This document shows, in pieces, positions 34,160-43,918 of a stretch of DNA of 64,000 nt. The notes under the pieces are model-generated. The model saw nothing but the letters and a program-made list of their open reading frames with translations. It did no database searches and was not told the DNA's origin. Origin of the DNA: Pseudomonas putida. Lineage in GTDB: Bacteria > Pseudomonadota > Gammaproteobacteria > Pseudomonadales > Pseudomonadaceae. Both the position numbers and the translations under genes were made by a program. The stretch spans positions 124,001 through 188,000 of the forward strand of contig NZ_JAETZZ010000003.1 of the NCBI RefSeq assembly GCF_022627325.1. Direction: 5' to 3'. How positions within the stretch are numbered: the first letter of the stretch is position 1; the number at the start of each line of letters is the position of its first letter.

Positions 34160-34999
34160 TCAATTGATGCTGTAGCCCCGGCCGCTGAAACAGGCCCCCA
34201 GCGCCCGCCGATAGTGGTCTGCAACGTTGGCCGGGGGTGCGCTGGGTGCGGTGGCGGGGTCGAAGTTGGACTCGCTCACCGCCCACCGATGGCACTGGTA
34301 GCGGTCCTGGTCCTGTTGCTCCTGGCCTTGCCCGTGCATTGGGTAGGCCACCACATCGTATGCAGTGCCTGAAGGGGCTTGCGCCACCGGGGCCGGCGCG
34401 ACGGCAGGGGGGCTGACCACTACGTACTCGCGGCTGTCTGCCAGGTACTGGTAATACGTATCGGCAACCAGGAAAAGCAGGGCACCCCCGACCCACACTT
34501 CACGTGCATAGGAGGGCAGGTAGCCGACCCGCACCCCGTAAGGCGGGGCGACCACGATGTAGCTGCCGCCCTGCGGTCGGTACCAGTAACCGCCTGAGTA
34601 GAAATAGTCCTGCCCACGGTACGGCACTTTCCAGTAGCGGTCCGGGAAACGGTCGACTCTGTGCCCAGGGCGGTATTGCGGCCCCGGCCCCCAACCATTG
34701 CCATGGCCATCCGGCCGCCCCTGCCAGTCGCCACCCGGCCGTTGCCCAGGGCCGCCGGCCTCCCAGTGCCGGTAATCGGCATTGCGCCGGGGAATATCCT
34801 GATAGTAGCCCTGGCGGGCGGGCTGGGTCTGATGCACTTCATCGCGCGAGTTGAGCGGCGAACGGCCTTCGTAACTGCCGTTGGGATCCTGCCGGCCATT
34901 GCCACCATGCCCATCGTCAGGGCCTTGGGCCTGCGCCCCCAGACAGATGCTCACGCCAAGCAAACCAACACCTGCCAACTGCCAGATGCGCGACTTCAT
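34160..34999 (-). CDS. DUF6515 family secreted protein
   Basis: The start at 34999 (MKSRIWQLAGVGLLGVSICLGAQA) gives a clear Sec signal peptide; the longer frame from 35134 has none. The mature protein starts with about 90 Gly/Pro/Asp/Arg-rich residues. Next comes the DUF6515-type core (YWKVPYRGQDYFYSGGYWYRP... YGVRVGYLPSYAREVWVGG), then a short membrane-like segment and a Cys-containing tail. The gene is convergent with fieF with only 3 bases between stops. Function unknown; periplasmic or outer-membrane associated. Confidence 0.75.
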   Translation of the reverse strand: MKSRIWQLAGVGLLGVSICLGAQAQGPDDGHGGNGRQDPNGSYEGRSPLNSRDEVHQTQPARQGYYQDIPRRNADYRHWEAGGPGQRPGGDWQGRPDGHGNGWGPGPQYRPGHRVDRFPDRYWKVPYRGQDYFYSGGYWYRPQGGSYIVVAPPYGVRVGYLPSYAREVWVGGALLFLVADTYYQYLADSREYVVVSPPAVAPAPVAQAPSGTAYDVVAYPMHGQGQEQQDQDRYQCHRWAVSESNFDPATAPSAPPANVADHYRRALGACFSGRGYSIN

Positions 35000-35083
35000 G
35001 TTGTTCCTCACGGTAAAGATAACGGCACGCTGCCAGTCTACCGCGCCTGTAACGGACAAACAGATGAAATCGCGGCCATGAAA

Positions 35084-35109
35084 AAAGGGAGGCCTTGTGG
35101 CCTCCCTTT
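35084..35109 (-). terminator. Strong intrinsic terminator pointing left, without an assigned gene
   Basis: AAAGGGAGGCC, loop TTGT and GGCCTCCCTTT are perfect 11-bp arms. On the minus strand a run of six Ts follows, so it should stop leftward transcripts that begin between 35110 and 35393, where no gene is annotated. Confidence 0.75.
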
Positions 35110-35393
35110 GAGAATTGTCGTCCGTGCTCGGCACTTGTGGCGCCGGCTCACCTCATACGCTCTTGTGGAGGTACGTAGCCCGGGGGCCTGGCGGATCCTG
35201 TTGGATGGCTGGCCGCGACCGCCCGCTTAGGGCGCGTCGCCGTGGACTGATGTCCGGGCAGTGATTCTGTTGATAAAGATACGTGACAGGCGGCGGCAGC
35301 GGATTGCGAAGATTGCTCAGATAAATAGCACTTGCGCAATTTTTAACCCTGGATCGATAATTCACCGCAATCCGATCAGAAAAGGCCTTTTCC
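35110..35393. other. Region upstream of the Lrp-type gene
   Basis: Contains the promoter of the Lrp regulator and an ATTGCG/CGCAAT pair (35303-35308 and 35335-35340) that could be its operator. A minus-strand frame at 35148-35339 lacks a clear start. The leftward terminator at 35084 hints at a small transcript here. Confidence 0.4.
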
Positions 35394-35870
35394 ATGAGCA
35401 AGCTTGACCGCTACGACCTGAGCATCCTCGCCGAATTGCAGCGCGATGCGCGCATTTCCAACCAGGAGCTGGCCGAACGTATTGGCCTGTCGCCCTCCCC
35501 CTGCTCGCGTCGGGTCAAGCAACTGGAAGACGACGGCTATATCTCGCGGCAAGTCGCCCTGCTAGACCGGAAAAAGCTCGGCCTGAGCCTGACGGCTTAC
35601 GTGCTGATCGGCATGGACCGGCACACCCCGGAGCGTTTCGAGGCCTTCGAGGCGGCCATCCGAAACTTGCCACAGGTGCTCGAATGCAGCCTTGTCACCG
35701 GCATGGATGCCGACTATCAGCTAAAGGTGGTGGTACCGGACATGGATCACTACCAGAAGCTGCTCCTGGGCAGCCTGACCCGCATCGAAGGCGTCACCAG
35801 CGTGCGCTCGAGCTTCGTGCTCAATCAGGTGCTGGCGAGCACCGAACTGCCCCTGACCCACCTTCGTTGA
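35394..35870 (+). CDS. Lrp/AsnC-family transcriptional regulator
   Basis: A 158-residue Lrp/AsnC protein. The N-terminal HTH (about 1-60, MSKLDRYDLSILAELQRDARISNQELAERIGLSPSPCSRRVKQLE) is followed by the RAM/ligand-binding domain (about 70-150). These form octamers that bind amino acids and change transcription, usually of amino acid metabolism. The target is not visible, as the neighbour on the left has been reduced to a small region. Autoregulation is likely because of the paired ATTGCG words upstream. Confidence 0.9.
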   Translation: MSKLDRYDLSILAELQRDARISNQELAERIGLSPSPCSRRVKQLEDDGYISRQVALLDRKKLGLSLTAYVLIGMDRHTPERFEAFEAAIRNLPQVLECSLVTGMDADYQLKVVVPDMDHYQKLLLGSLTRIEGVTSVRSSFVLNQVLASTELPLTHLR

Positions 35871-35900
35871 TTGGCTGTTGAGCCTGCCTGGAGAACACTG

Positions 35901-36104
35901 ATGGATCCGGCTGTATTCGAAGAGTGGATGATGATCACCCTGGTCACCGTGTTGATCGGTTTCATGGGTTTCATCGTTTGGGACCTGGCAAAAAAATCCA
36001 AGGCCGGGCGGTTTGGCACGATGATCTTGTTCTTCGTGCTGGGGCTGGGGGTGCTGGCCTTTATCATCAAGACCGTGGTCGTGGGGATTCTGGAAGGGGT
36101 GTAG
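35901..36104 (+). CDS. DUF2788 small membrane protein
   Basis: A 67-residue protein with two hydrophobic helices (about 9-28 and 40-62) and a positive loop (KKSKAGR). The ATG at 35901 is preceded by GGAG; the longer frame has no membrane-like leader. Matches the small DUF2788 family. Function unknown. Confidence 0.8.
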   Translation: MDPAVFEEWMMITLVTVLIGFMGFIVWDLAKKSKAGRFGTMILFFVLGLGVLAFIIKTVVVGILEGV

Positions 36105-36204
36105 CGCCCTCCCAAGCTTCATCACCGGCAAGCTGGCGCCCATGGATGCCAAGGCCTGCGCATGTTCTGCAGGGCCCTCTTGCCGGCGATGACGCCAGCG
36201 AGCG

Positions 36205-36834
36205 TTACAGCTTGGCCGGCACCTCGCGCCAACACCCCTGCTCCAGCCCATCCAGCGCCCAGTCACCGATCCGCACACGCACCAGGCGCAAAGTCGGCAA
36301 GCCCACCGCCGCTGTCATGCGCCGCACCTGGCGGTTACGCCCCTCGCGAATCACCAGCTCCAGCCAACTTGTCGGCACGCTCTTGCGAAAGCGGACCGGC
36401 GGGTTGCGCGGCCACAGTTCTGGCTCATCCAGGCGCCGAGCTTCGGCCGGCAAGGTCGGCCCGTCATTGAGCTCTACACCCTCGCGCAACCGCTTTAGCT
36501 GCTCATCGCTGGGCTCGCCTTCCACCTGCACCCAGTACGTCTTAGCCAGCTTGTGCTTGGGGTCGGCGATGCGGGCCTGCAAACCGCCGTCGTTGGTCAG
36601 CAGCAGCAACCCTTCACTGTCACGGTCCAGCCGACCGGCCGGGTAAATGCCAGGGATATCGACGTAATCCTTGAGCGTGGCACGGCCATCGCCGTCGCTG
36701 AACTGGGTCAGCACATCGAACGGCTTGTTGAACAGCACCAGGCGAGGCTCAGCCGGCGGTGCCTTGGGCTGGCGCCTTGGGCCGGCGGGCCGCGCCTTGG
36801 GGTGGCGCGGCTTGGAACGGGGTGGCAGTGGCAT
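36205..36834 (-). CDS. rluE: 23S rRNA pseudouridine synthase, RluE type
   Basis: A 209-residue RsuA-family pseudouridine synthase. The catalytic motif [18 protein letters not shown] contains the active Asp. [11 protein letters not shown], an LKRLREGV segment and the end [11 protein letters not shown] complete the family pattern. The N-terminus is a basic RNA-binding tail ([19 protein letters not shown]). RluE modifies U2457 of 23S rRNA in E. coli; RluF is the close alternative. Confidence 0.85.
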   Translation of the reverse strand: MPLPPRSKPRHPKARPAGPRRQPKAPPAEPRLVLFNKPFDVLTQFSDGDGRATLKDYVDIPGIYPAGRLDRDSEGLLLLTNDGGLQARIADPKHKLAKTYWVQVEGEPSDEQLKRLREGVELNDGPTLPAEARRLDEPELWPRNPPVRFRKSVPTSWLELVIREGRNRQVRRMTAAVGLPTLRLVRVRIGDWALDGLEQGCWREVPAKL

Positions 36835-36840
36835 GGATCC

Positions 36841-38304
36841 TCAGCGGAACGGCGGCTCATCGAAGCTGCGCAGTTTACGCGAGTGCAGCGAGTTGAGCTC
36901 GGTGCGCAGCAGGTCGAGGGCGGCAATGCCGATCTTCAAGTGCTGGCTGACCGCGCGGTTATAGAAGGCATTGGCCGAACCGGGCAGCTTGATTTCGCTG
37001 TGCAGCGGTTTGTCGGACACGCACAGCAAGGTGCCGTATGGCACCCGCAGGCGATACCCCTGGGCGGCGATGGTACCGCTCTCCATGTCTACTGCCACCG
37101 CTCGCGACAGGTTGATCAGTGGCCGTTCCTGGGCCCAGCGCAGCTCCCAGTTACGATCGTCGTAGGTCAGTACGGTGCCGGTGCGCAGGCGCTTCTTCAA
37201 CTCCTCGCCACGCTCGCCGGTCACCTGGGCTGCCGCCTCCTGCAGCGCCAGCTGCACCTCAGCCAGGGCCGGGATGGGGATGTTCGGCGGCACCACCCGG
37301 TCAAGAATACCGTCGCGGCGCATGTAAGCGTGCGCCAGCACATAGTCACCGATGGTCTGCGACTGGCGCAGGCCCCCGCAGTGGCCGATCATCAGCCAGC
37401 AGTGTGGACGCAGCACGGCCAGGTGGTCGGTGATGTTCTTGGCGTTGGACGGGCCGACACCGATGTTGACCAGGGTGACGCCGTCACCGTCAGCGGCGAT
37501 CAGGTGATACGCCGGCATCTGATAGCGGTGCCAGACCACGCTGGCCACCAGGGCCTGCGCCTCACCGTGGTCCATGCCTTTTTCGATCGACACGTTGCCC
37601 GGCAGCACCATGCGTACGAAGCGCGGGTCGTCACGCAGCTGTTCAAGGCCATGGCTGATGAACTGGTCGACATAACGGTGGTAGTTGGTCAGCAGGATCC
37701 ACGGCTGCACATGGCGCCAGTCGCTGCCGGTGTAGTGCACCAGGCGGCGCAGCGAGAAGTCCACGCGGGCAGCGTCGAACAGCGCCAGCGGCAGGGTCTG
37801 GGCACTGCCCCAGTCGCACAACCCGTCGGCGATGTCGTCAGTGGCGGCAGACAGGTCGGTGCTGGGGAATACCCGCGCCAGCTCGGCGGCAGTGATGCCG
37901 CTGCCCGCCAGCTCATCGCCCTGGTCGACCACGTAGGGGTACGGGATGTTCTGTTCGCTGACACCGACCTCGACGGTCACGGTGTAGTCCTGCATCAAGG
38001 GGCGCAACTGCTCGAGCAGATAACCCCGAAATGCCGCAGGCTGGGTGACCGTGACGCTGTAGGTGCCCGCCACCTGCACCTTGGCATAGGCACGGGTGGT
38101 GGCGGCGACTTCGCCGTGGCTGTAGTAGGTCAGGCGCAACGCCGGGTAGCGGTAGACGGCGCGCTCGTCGGCGTCCGGCTCGGTGCGGTCTTTCAGGTAA
38201 CGCTTGAGGGCCTGGCTGAGGGCCCCGGTGGCCTGTTCATGCAAGGCCGCCAGACGGTCGACGGCCTGTTCGGGGGTATCAACGACTACAAAGGCTTGGC
38301 TCAC
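36841..38304 (-). CDS. amn: AMP nucleosidase
   Basis: A 487-residue AMP nucleosidase that hydrolyses AMP to adenine and ribose 5-phosphate. The N-terminal regulatory part is about 1-180. The nucleoside-phosphorylase-like catalytic domain follows (about 250-470) with VNIGVGPSNAKNITDHLAVLR-like GPSNAK, AVAVDMESGTIAAQGYRL and CVSDKPLH. It ends six bases from the rluE start and shares its direction. Confidence 0.92.
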   Translation of the reverse strand: MSQAFVVVDTPEQAVDRLAALHEQATGALSQALKRYLKDRTEPDADERAVYRYPALRLTYYSHGEVAATTRAYAKVQVAGTYSVTVTQPAAFRGYLLEQLRPLMQDYTVTVEVGVSEQNIPYPYVVDQGDELAGSGITAAELARVFPSTDLSAATDDIADGLCDWGSAQTLPLALFDAARVDFSLRRLVHYTGSDWRHVQPWILLTNYHRYVDQFISHGLEQLRDDPRFVRMVLPGNVSIEKGMDHGEAQALVASVVWHRYQMPAYHLIAADGDGVTLVNIGVGPSNAKNITDHLAVLRPHCWLMIGHCGGLRQSQTIGDYVLAHAYMRRDGILDRVVPPNIPIPALAEVQLALQEAAAQVTGERGEELKKRLRTGTVLTYDDRNWELRWAQERPLINLSRAVAVDMESGTIAAQGYRLRVPYGTLLCVSDKPLHSEIKLPGSANAFYNRAVSQHLKIGIAALDLLRTELNSLHSRKLRSFDEPPFR

Positions 38305-38372
38305 ACTGTGCTTCCTGTCTGGACATGCATGTCAGCCATCTTGCCTGCCTTCGCCAGTAAAAACATCCCCTG

Positions 38373-40025
38373 TCAGCCGGGCCAGCCAGGCGTGGCCCGT
38401 GCAACCAGTGCCTGAACATCGGCGCCCCGCGGCAACGCCCCGTAAACGCGGCCGCCGCCGGCCAGCCGGCTGCCGATGAAGGCATCGCTGACAGAGCTGT
38501 TGCCCGCCTCCAGCAACAGCTTGGCCTGCAGCGCCAGGGCGATGTCCTCGGTCAGCTGCCGGGCGCGATACTGGATGTCATTCGTATCGGTGAACGCACC
38601 CTTGAGGTTGCCGATGTGCGCGGCCAGCCGTGGATCGCCATGGCCATCGCCCAGTTCAGCGAACAGCGCATCGAGCACACCCGGCTCCTTGGACAGTGCC
38701 CGCAGCACATCCAGGCACTGGACGTTGCCTGAGCCCTCCCAGGTGGAATTGACCGGTGCTTCGCGGTACAGGCGCGGCAGGATGCTGTCCTCGACATAAC
38801 CGGCACCGCCCAGGCACTCGGCAGCTTCGTTGATCATCGCCGGCGCGCGCTTGCAGATCCAGTACTTGCCCACCGCCGTGACCAACCGGGCGAAGTGCGC
38901 CTGCTGCGGGTCATCGAGTTGCTCCAGCGCTTGCCCCATGCGCAGGCTCAGGGCCAGGGCCGCTTCGCTTTCCAGCGCCAGGTCGGCCAGCACGTTCTGC
39001 ATCAGTGGCTGCTCGCTCAGCACCCGGCCGCCGACCTTGCGGTGTGCGCAGTGGTGGGTGGCCTGGGTCAAGGCCTGGCGCATCAGGGCGCTTGAGCCGA
39101 CCATGCAGTCGAAGCGGGTCATGGCCACCATCTCGATGATGGTCGGCACGCCCCGGCCCTCCTCGCCGACCATCCAGGCCAGCGCGCCCCGAAACTCCAC
39201 TTCGCTGGAAGCATTGGAGCTGTTGCCAAGCTTGTTCTTCAGGCGCTGGATGTAGAACTGGTTACGGCTGTCATCCGGGCGGTGGCGTGGCAACAGGAAA
39301 CAGCTCAAGCCTTTGTCGGTCTGCGCCAGTGTCAGGAAGGCGTCACACATTGGCGCCGAGCAGAACCATTTATGCCCAACCAGCTCGTAGGCCTGACCCG
39401 GCCCCGGGCTGCCGACAGGATAGGCGCGGGTGGTGTTGGCGCGCACATCGGTACCGCCCTGCTTTTCTGTCATGGCCATGCCGATGGTCACGCCCGCCTT
39501 GTGGCGATCGCCGACGTTGCGCGGGTCGTATTCGCGGGCGAGAACCTTCGGCAACCAGTACTCGGCCAGCTCAGGCTGTAGCCTGAGCGCCGGCACAGCG
39601 GCAAAGGTCATGGTCAGCGGGCAACCGGTACCGGCCTCTGCCTGGCTGTGCAGGTAAGTCATCGATGCCCGGGCTACATGGGCACCGGGGCGCGGCTCGG
39701 CCCAGGGTAACGCGGGCAGGCCGTGCTCGACGGCCGTGCGCATCAGCTCGTGGTAGGCGGGGTGGAACTCAACCAGGTCGATGCGGTGACCATAGCGGTC
39801 ATGGCTGCTGAACACCGGTTTGTTCGCGTTGGCCAGAAAGCCCGCGGCCATCAGCGGCCCACCGGCCAAGGCACCATAGGCATCGATCCGCGATTCGGCC
39901 CAGCCGGCCCCGAAACGCCGCGACCACTCCTGCAGGGGCAGGTCCAGGCGGTACAGGTTGGCACCGTCGAGCGATGGCGGCTGGTTGGTGACTTCGTGGG
40001 TTTCAGCGTACTGGTGCAGGTTCAT
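38373..40025 (-). CDS. aidB: AidB-like acyl-CoA dehydrogenase
   Basis: The start at 40025 (MNLHQYAETHEVTNQPPSL) matches AidB; the longer frame adds 17 unlike residues. At 550 residues it contains the acyl-CoA dehydrogenase FAD core: MAMTEKQGGTDVRAN, GHKWFCSAPMCD, TRFDCMVGSSALMRQA, AECLGGAGYVEDS and REAPVNSTWEGSGNVQCLD. AidB belongs to the Ada alkylation-response regulon in E. coli and binds DNA; the true substrate is unsettled. A C-terminal tail and SPRL-rich segment are normal. Confidence 0.9.
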   Translation of the reverse strand: MNLHQYAETHEVTNQPPSLDGANLYRLDLPLQEWSRRFGAGWAESRIDAYGALAGGPLMAAGFLANANKPVFSSHDRYGHRIDLVEFHPAYHELMRTAVEHGLPALPWAEPRPGAHVARASMTYLHSQAEAGTGCPLTMTFAAVPALRLQPELAEYWLPKVLAREYDPRNVGDRHKAGVTIGMAMTEKQGGTDVRANTTRAYPVGSPGPGQAYELVGHKWFCSAPMCDAFLTLAQTDKGLSCFLLPRHRPDDSRNQFYIQRLKNKLGNSSNASSEVEFRGALAWMVGEEGRGVPTIIEMVAMTRFDCMVGSSALMRQALTQATHHCAHRKVGGRVLSEQPLMQNVLADLALESEAALALSLRMGQALEQLDDPQQAHFARLVTAVGKYWICKRAPAMINEAAECLGGAGYVEDSILPRLYREAPVNSTWEGSGNVQCLDVLRALSKEPGVLDALFAELGDGHGDPRLAAHIGNLKGAFTDTNDIQYRARQLTEDIALALQAKLLLEAGNSSVSDAFIGSRLAGGGRVYGALPRGADVQALVARATPGWPG

Positions 40026-40208
40026 GGGGAGCTCCTGGAGGCCGTGTAGGGCTGAGAAGTCCAGTGAAGCACTCACTGCTGGGCAGACAAAGTGACAATA
40101 GTGACTAAACGTGTGATTTGAATTGCCCGCAGGGTCACCCGGTCAGCTGTGGGCGGGCCGAGCAGAGGGCGCAGTGCAACCCCTGGCAGGGGCTACACCG
40201 TTGTGCCA

Positions 40209-42200
40209 TCAGAGCCGTGAACTGCCCGACACCGCCCTCCCCGCCGGGATCTGCACCTGCGCTATCGCCACTTCCAGGCTCAACTCGAACCGGCTACCCA
40301 GCCCCCGCGTAGACTCATGCACCAGCTGGCCGCCCAGCACCTCGCCCATCTGCCGGCAGATCGACAGGCCAATGCCCAACCCGCCATATCGACGGGTCAT
40401 CGAGCCATCGACCTGGAAGAAGCGCTGATACAGGATCGCCTGGTCCAGGTCATCGAAGCCGATACCGCTGTCACTGACGGTGAAGGTCAGCGCCAGGCTG
40501 CCCGGCCCAAGACGACGGCCACGCACCTGGATCATCACCCCACCCTGGTGGGTGAACTTGAGGCCGTTGTCCACCAGGCACCCCAGGCAACGCGACAGTT
40601 TGTGCGCATCGCCCAGCAGTTCGTCCGGCAGCTCGGCGGGGATGTCCAGGCTCAGGTACAGCCCCTTGCCCAGCGCCGTTCCGGCATAGCCGGCCCGCAG
40701 CTCCTGGAGCATGCGCCGCAAGCTGAACGGCGCCGCCTGCACGCGCAGGCGACCTGCCTGCAACTCGGTGAGGGTGAGAATATCGTCGACCATGTCCATC
40801 ATGTTCTGCGCAGAGCCCACCGCCGTGCGGTGGTACTGGGCCATCTCGGCGCTCAGCGGCAAGGTGTGCATCAGCTCCAGCGAGCCGATCACACCGTTCA
40901 TCGGGGTGCGCAGTTCGTGGGTGATCGTGGCGAGGAACTCATCCTTCAGATGGTTGCTCCTGGCCAACTGCTGGTTCAGTTGTTCCAGCGTGCGCCCGGT
41001 ATCACGCAGGGTCTGTGCCTGCTGCTCGCGCATGCTGTTGATACGATCGGCCAGCGCCAGGGACAGCAACGCCACTTCCAGCGCCGCACCGAGCTGGCTG
41101 GCATACATGGTCAGGAACACATTGGGCAGGTAACCCAGCACCATCAGGGTATTGACCAGCCCGCCCAGCAGGAACGCCGTCCAGGCAATGATGAACCAGC
41201 GCGCCACCCGCAGGCCGCGCACCCAGGCATAGAGCCCAGCGGCGAAAATGCTGACGGTGAACAGCAGGGCCAGTACCGTGGCCATACGCAAGGCGATGCC
41301 ATAGGGCATGCTCACCGCCAGCAGCATCACCAGCACTGCCCCGAGCATCAATAACTGCAGCAGGCGGTCGAACCCTCGGCTGATCGTGCCCAGGCGCAGG
41401 AAGTGGCGGGCGAACTGGCAACCGAACAAGCCGGCCGCACCGATGAACAACGGCGTGGCGGCATTCGCCCACCAGGGGCTGTCCGGCCAGAAGTACGCCA
41501 CCCCTGCGCCGTTGACCGACACCTGGTAGAGGCCGAACGAGGCAATATAGAGGATGTAATAGAGGTAACTGACGTCCCGCACGCTGAGGAAGATGAACAG
41601 GTTGTACACCAGCATCACCAGCAAGACCCCGTAGATCATCCCCAGCATATACAGGCGAGTGGGCTGCTCTTCCATGTAGGCCTCGGCAGACCACAACGCC
41701 AATGGCGCCTGTACCGAGCCTTGGCTGTGCAGGCGCAGGTACAGGGTGGTTGCCTGGTTGGGCTGCAGCGGCAGTTCGAACAGGTAGTTGTTCTGGAGGA
41801 TCTGACGGCTGGCGTAGGGCAAGGCATCGCCGGTACGCTGTGCCAGGCGGTAGGTACCATCGGCACCCGGCAGATAGAGCTCGAGGTGATCCAGCGGCGG
41901 GTACGCCAGCTCCAGCAACCATTGGCGCGGTGCGGCGTTCGCCGAGGCCAGGTAGCGCAAACCGACCTTGAGCCAGAACACCGAAGTCGAATAGCCGGCG
42001 TTCAGCACGTGTTCATGGTGTGGGCGAAAACGGTTGGCGAAGGTGGGCGCGGTAACCTGAGCGATGCTGGCGCTGCCATTGCGGTCTTCATAGACCTGCA
42101 TGGTGCTGCCCAGCGACAGGTACCGGGTGGAGTCGTCGAAATCGACCGCAGTGGCCATCACGGGCAAGCAGCCCAGAAGCAAAATCAGCAAATAGCGCAT
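40209..42200 (-). CDS. 7TMR-DISM sensor histidine kinase
   Basis: A 663-residue kinase. Signal-like N-terminus, a periplasmic 7TMR-DISMED2 domain (about 25-165), seven predicted helices (about 175-385), a short coiled coil, then HisKA with H428 (ATITHELRTPMNG) and HATPase_c (DNGLKFTH, DSGIGF, GGLGIGLSICRQMG). No receiver domain is attached. Similar DISM kinases in Pseudomonas (RetS, LadS) control surface lifestyle through Gac, but those carry receivers. The partner response regulator is not in the window. Confidence 0.88.
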   Translation of the reverse strand: MRYLLILLLGCLPVMATAVDFDDSTRYLSLGSTMQVYEDRNGSASIAQVTAPTFANRFRPHHEHVLNAGYSTSVFWLKVGLRYLASANAAPRQWLLELAYPPLDHLELYLPGADGTYRLAQRTGDALPYASRQILQNNYLFELPLQPNQATTLYLRLHSQGSVQAPLALWSAEAYMEEQPTRLYMLGMIYGVLLVMLVYNLFIFLSVRDVSYLYYILYIASFGLYQVSVNGAGVAYFWPDSPWWANAATPLFIGAAGLFGCQFARHFLRLGTISRGFDRLLQLLMLGAVLVMLLAVSMPYGIALRMATVLALLFTVSIFAAGLYAWVRGLRVARWFIIAWTAFLLGGLVNTLMVLGYLPNVFLTMYASQLGAALEVALLSLALADRINSMREQQAQTLRDTGRTLEQLNQQLARSNHLKDEFLATITHELRTPMNGVIGSLELMHTLPLSAEMAQYHRTAVGSAQNMMDMVDDILTLTELQAGRLRVQAAPFSLRRMLQELRAGYAGTALGKGLYLSLDIPAELPDELLGDAHKLSRCLGCLVDNGLKFTHQGGVMIQVRGRRLGPGSLALTFTVSDSGIGFDDLDQAILYQRFFQVDGSMTRRYGGLGIGLSICRQMGEVLGGQLVHESTRGLGSRFELSLEVAIAQVQIPAGRAVSGSSRL

Positions 42201-42465
42201 ACGGCCCCAGCATGGCGTGCCCGGACACGTCGCAATGGCCCCCTATCCCTATGAGACGACGAATTCCGGCAAAGCCCGTTTATCGAGTTATCCGAGCACT
42301 CTAGCATAGCTTTGAAGGCTGGCAACGGGCCATCTTGATTTAGGCTAAAAAGGCTCTAGATCGATACTTTCAGGCCATGAAGAAGCCGAAAGCTGACCTA
42401 TCGATCAACAAAATCCGTTTGTAGGACGATCCGTACAAATGGGTTTGGTGGTAAGCTCGCCGACC

Positions 42466-43263
42466 ATGAATACCTACAGCTCCCGCCCCGTTGTCCTCTG
42501 TCTCTCCGGCCACGACCCAAGTGGCGGTGCCGGCTTGCAGGCAGATATCGAAGCCCTGATCGCCCAAGGCTGTCATGCCGCACCCGCGGTAACCGCCCTG
42601 ACCGTACAGGATACCGTCAACGTTTCCGACTTCCGCGTGCTCGACCGTGAGTGGGTGCTGGCCCAGGCCAATGCCGTACTGGCCGACTCCACGGTCGCCG
42701 CGGTCAAGCTGGGCATGCTCGGCTCGATCGAAATGGTCGATACCGTCGCCGAACTGCTCATTGCCCACCCACACCTGCCGGTGGTCTGCGACCCGGTGCT
42801 GCGCGCCGGTGGCGGTGGCCGGCTGGGCAAGGACGAGGTCGGCTATGCCGTGCGCGAGCGCCTGTTGCCGCTGGCCGCCATTGCCACACCGAACCTGCCC
42901 GAGGCACGCATCCTTGCCGAGCTGCCTGACGGTAGCGCCGACGAGTGCGCCGAAAAATTGCTGCCGTTCTGTAAACACCTGCTGATCACCGGTGGCCACG
43001 GCGACGAAGAAGAAATCCACAACCGCCTGTACAGCCGCGATGGCCAGCGTCATACCTGGACCTGCCAGCGCCTGCCTGGCAGCTACCACGGCTCGGGCTG
43101 TACCCTGGCCAGCACGTTGGCCGGCCGCCTGGCCTTGGGCGAACACCTGCAAAGCGCAGTGCGCAGTGCCCTCGACTACACCTGGCGCACCCTGCGTGAC
43201 GCCGAGCAGCTGGGCAAGGGCCAGTTCGTCCCGCGCCGTCTGCCCCTGGATTTCTGCTCCTGA
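42466..43263 (+). CDS. thiD: Hydroxymethylpyrimidine/phosphomethylpyrimidine kinase ThiD
   Basis: A 265-residue HMP(-P) kinase of thiamine pyrimidine synthesis. [18 protein letters not shown] (N-terminal), [13 protein letters not shown] and [15 protein letters not shown] (C-terminal, PfkB-like catalytic Asp region) are clear. Start at ATG 42466 is chosen from the conserved N-terminus; the ORF extends 9 codons upstream with no homology. It is followed by thiE after 14 bases and hemL, forming one operon. Confidence 0.92.
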   Translation: MNTYSSRPVVLCLSGHDPSGGAGLQADIEALIAQGCHAAPAVTALTVQDTVNVSDFRVLDREWVLAQANAVLADSTVAAVKLGMLGSIEMVDTVAELLIAHPHLPVVCDPVLRAGGGGRLGKDEVGYAVRERLLPLAAIATPNLPEARILAELPDGSADECAEKLLPFCKHLLITGGHGDEEEIHNRLYSRDGQRHTWTCQRLPGSYHGSGCTLASTLAGRLALGEHLQSAVRSALDYTWRTLRDAEQLGKGQFVPRRLPLDFCS

Positions 43264-43277
43264 TACGAGGCTTTCTG

Positions 43278-43901
43278 ATGAAGCTACGCGGTCTGTATGC
43301 AATCACCGACAGCCAGCTGCTCGCCGGCCGTTTCCTGTCCCATGTCGAGGCGGCACTGGAAGGCGGCGTGCGCCTGCTGCAGTACCGCGATAAAAGCGAT
43401 GATGACGGCCGCCGACTGCGTGAAGCCCAAGCATTGCTCAAGCTCTGCGAACGCTACGGCACCGAGCTGGTCATCAACGACGATGCCGAACTGGCGGCGC
43501 GCCTGGGCGTCGGTGTGCACCTGGGGCAGACCGACGGCCCCTTGACCCCGGCCCGTGCCCTGCTGGGCCGTCAGGCCATCATTGGCTCGACCTGCCACGC
43601 CAGCCTCGACCTGGCCGCCCAGGCCGCCAGCGAAGGCGCCAGTTACGTTGCCTTTGGCCGTTTCTTCAATTCCGTGACCAAGCCCGGTGCACCCGCCGCC
43701 GATGTTGGCCTGCTGGCGCAGGCCCGGGCCCAGGTCAAACTGCCGATCGCCGTGATCGGCGGCATCACCCTCGACAACGCCGCCCCTCTGGTCGCCCACG
43801 GTGCCGACCTGCTGGCGGTGATCCATGGCCTGTTCGGTGCCGACAGCGCGCAGGAAGTCACCCGCCGCGCCCGCGCCTTCAACGCCCTGTTCGCTTCCTG
43901 A
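43278..43901 (+). CDS. thiE: Thiamine-phosphate synthase ThiE
   Basis: A 207-residue TIM-barrel enzyme that joins HMP-PP and thiazole phosphate to form thiamine phosphate. Motifs: [53 protein letters not shown]. Between thiD and hemL with short spacers. Confidence 0.93.
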   Translation: MKLRGLYAITDSQLLAGRFLSHVEAALEGGVRLLQYRDKSDDDGRRLREAQALLKLCERYGTELVINDDAELAARLGVGVHLGQTDGPLTPARALLGRQAIIGSTCHASLDLAAQAASEGASYVAFGRFFNSVTKPGAPAADVGLLAQARAQVKLPIAVIGGITLDNAAPLVAHGADLLAVIHGLFGADSAQEVTRRARAFNALFAS

Positions 43902-43918
43902 TTTCAAGAGAAGATCCC

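Noticed and set aside
35148..35339. 63-codon minus-strand frame upstream of the Lrp-type gene
   Set aside because: No ribosome-binding site or family match; kept only as part of the transcript hypothesis in findings.
36553..38415. Long plus-strand frame opposite amn and rluE
   Set aside because: It is the antisense of well-supported AMP nucleosidase and pseudouridine synthase genes, and its length reflects high GC.
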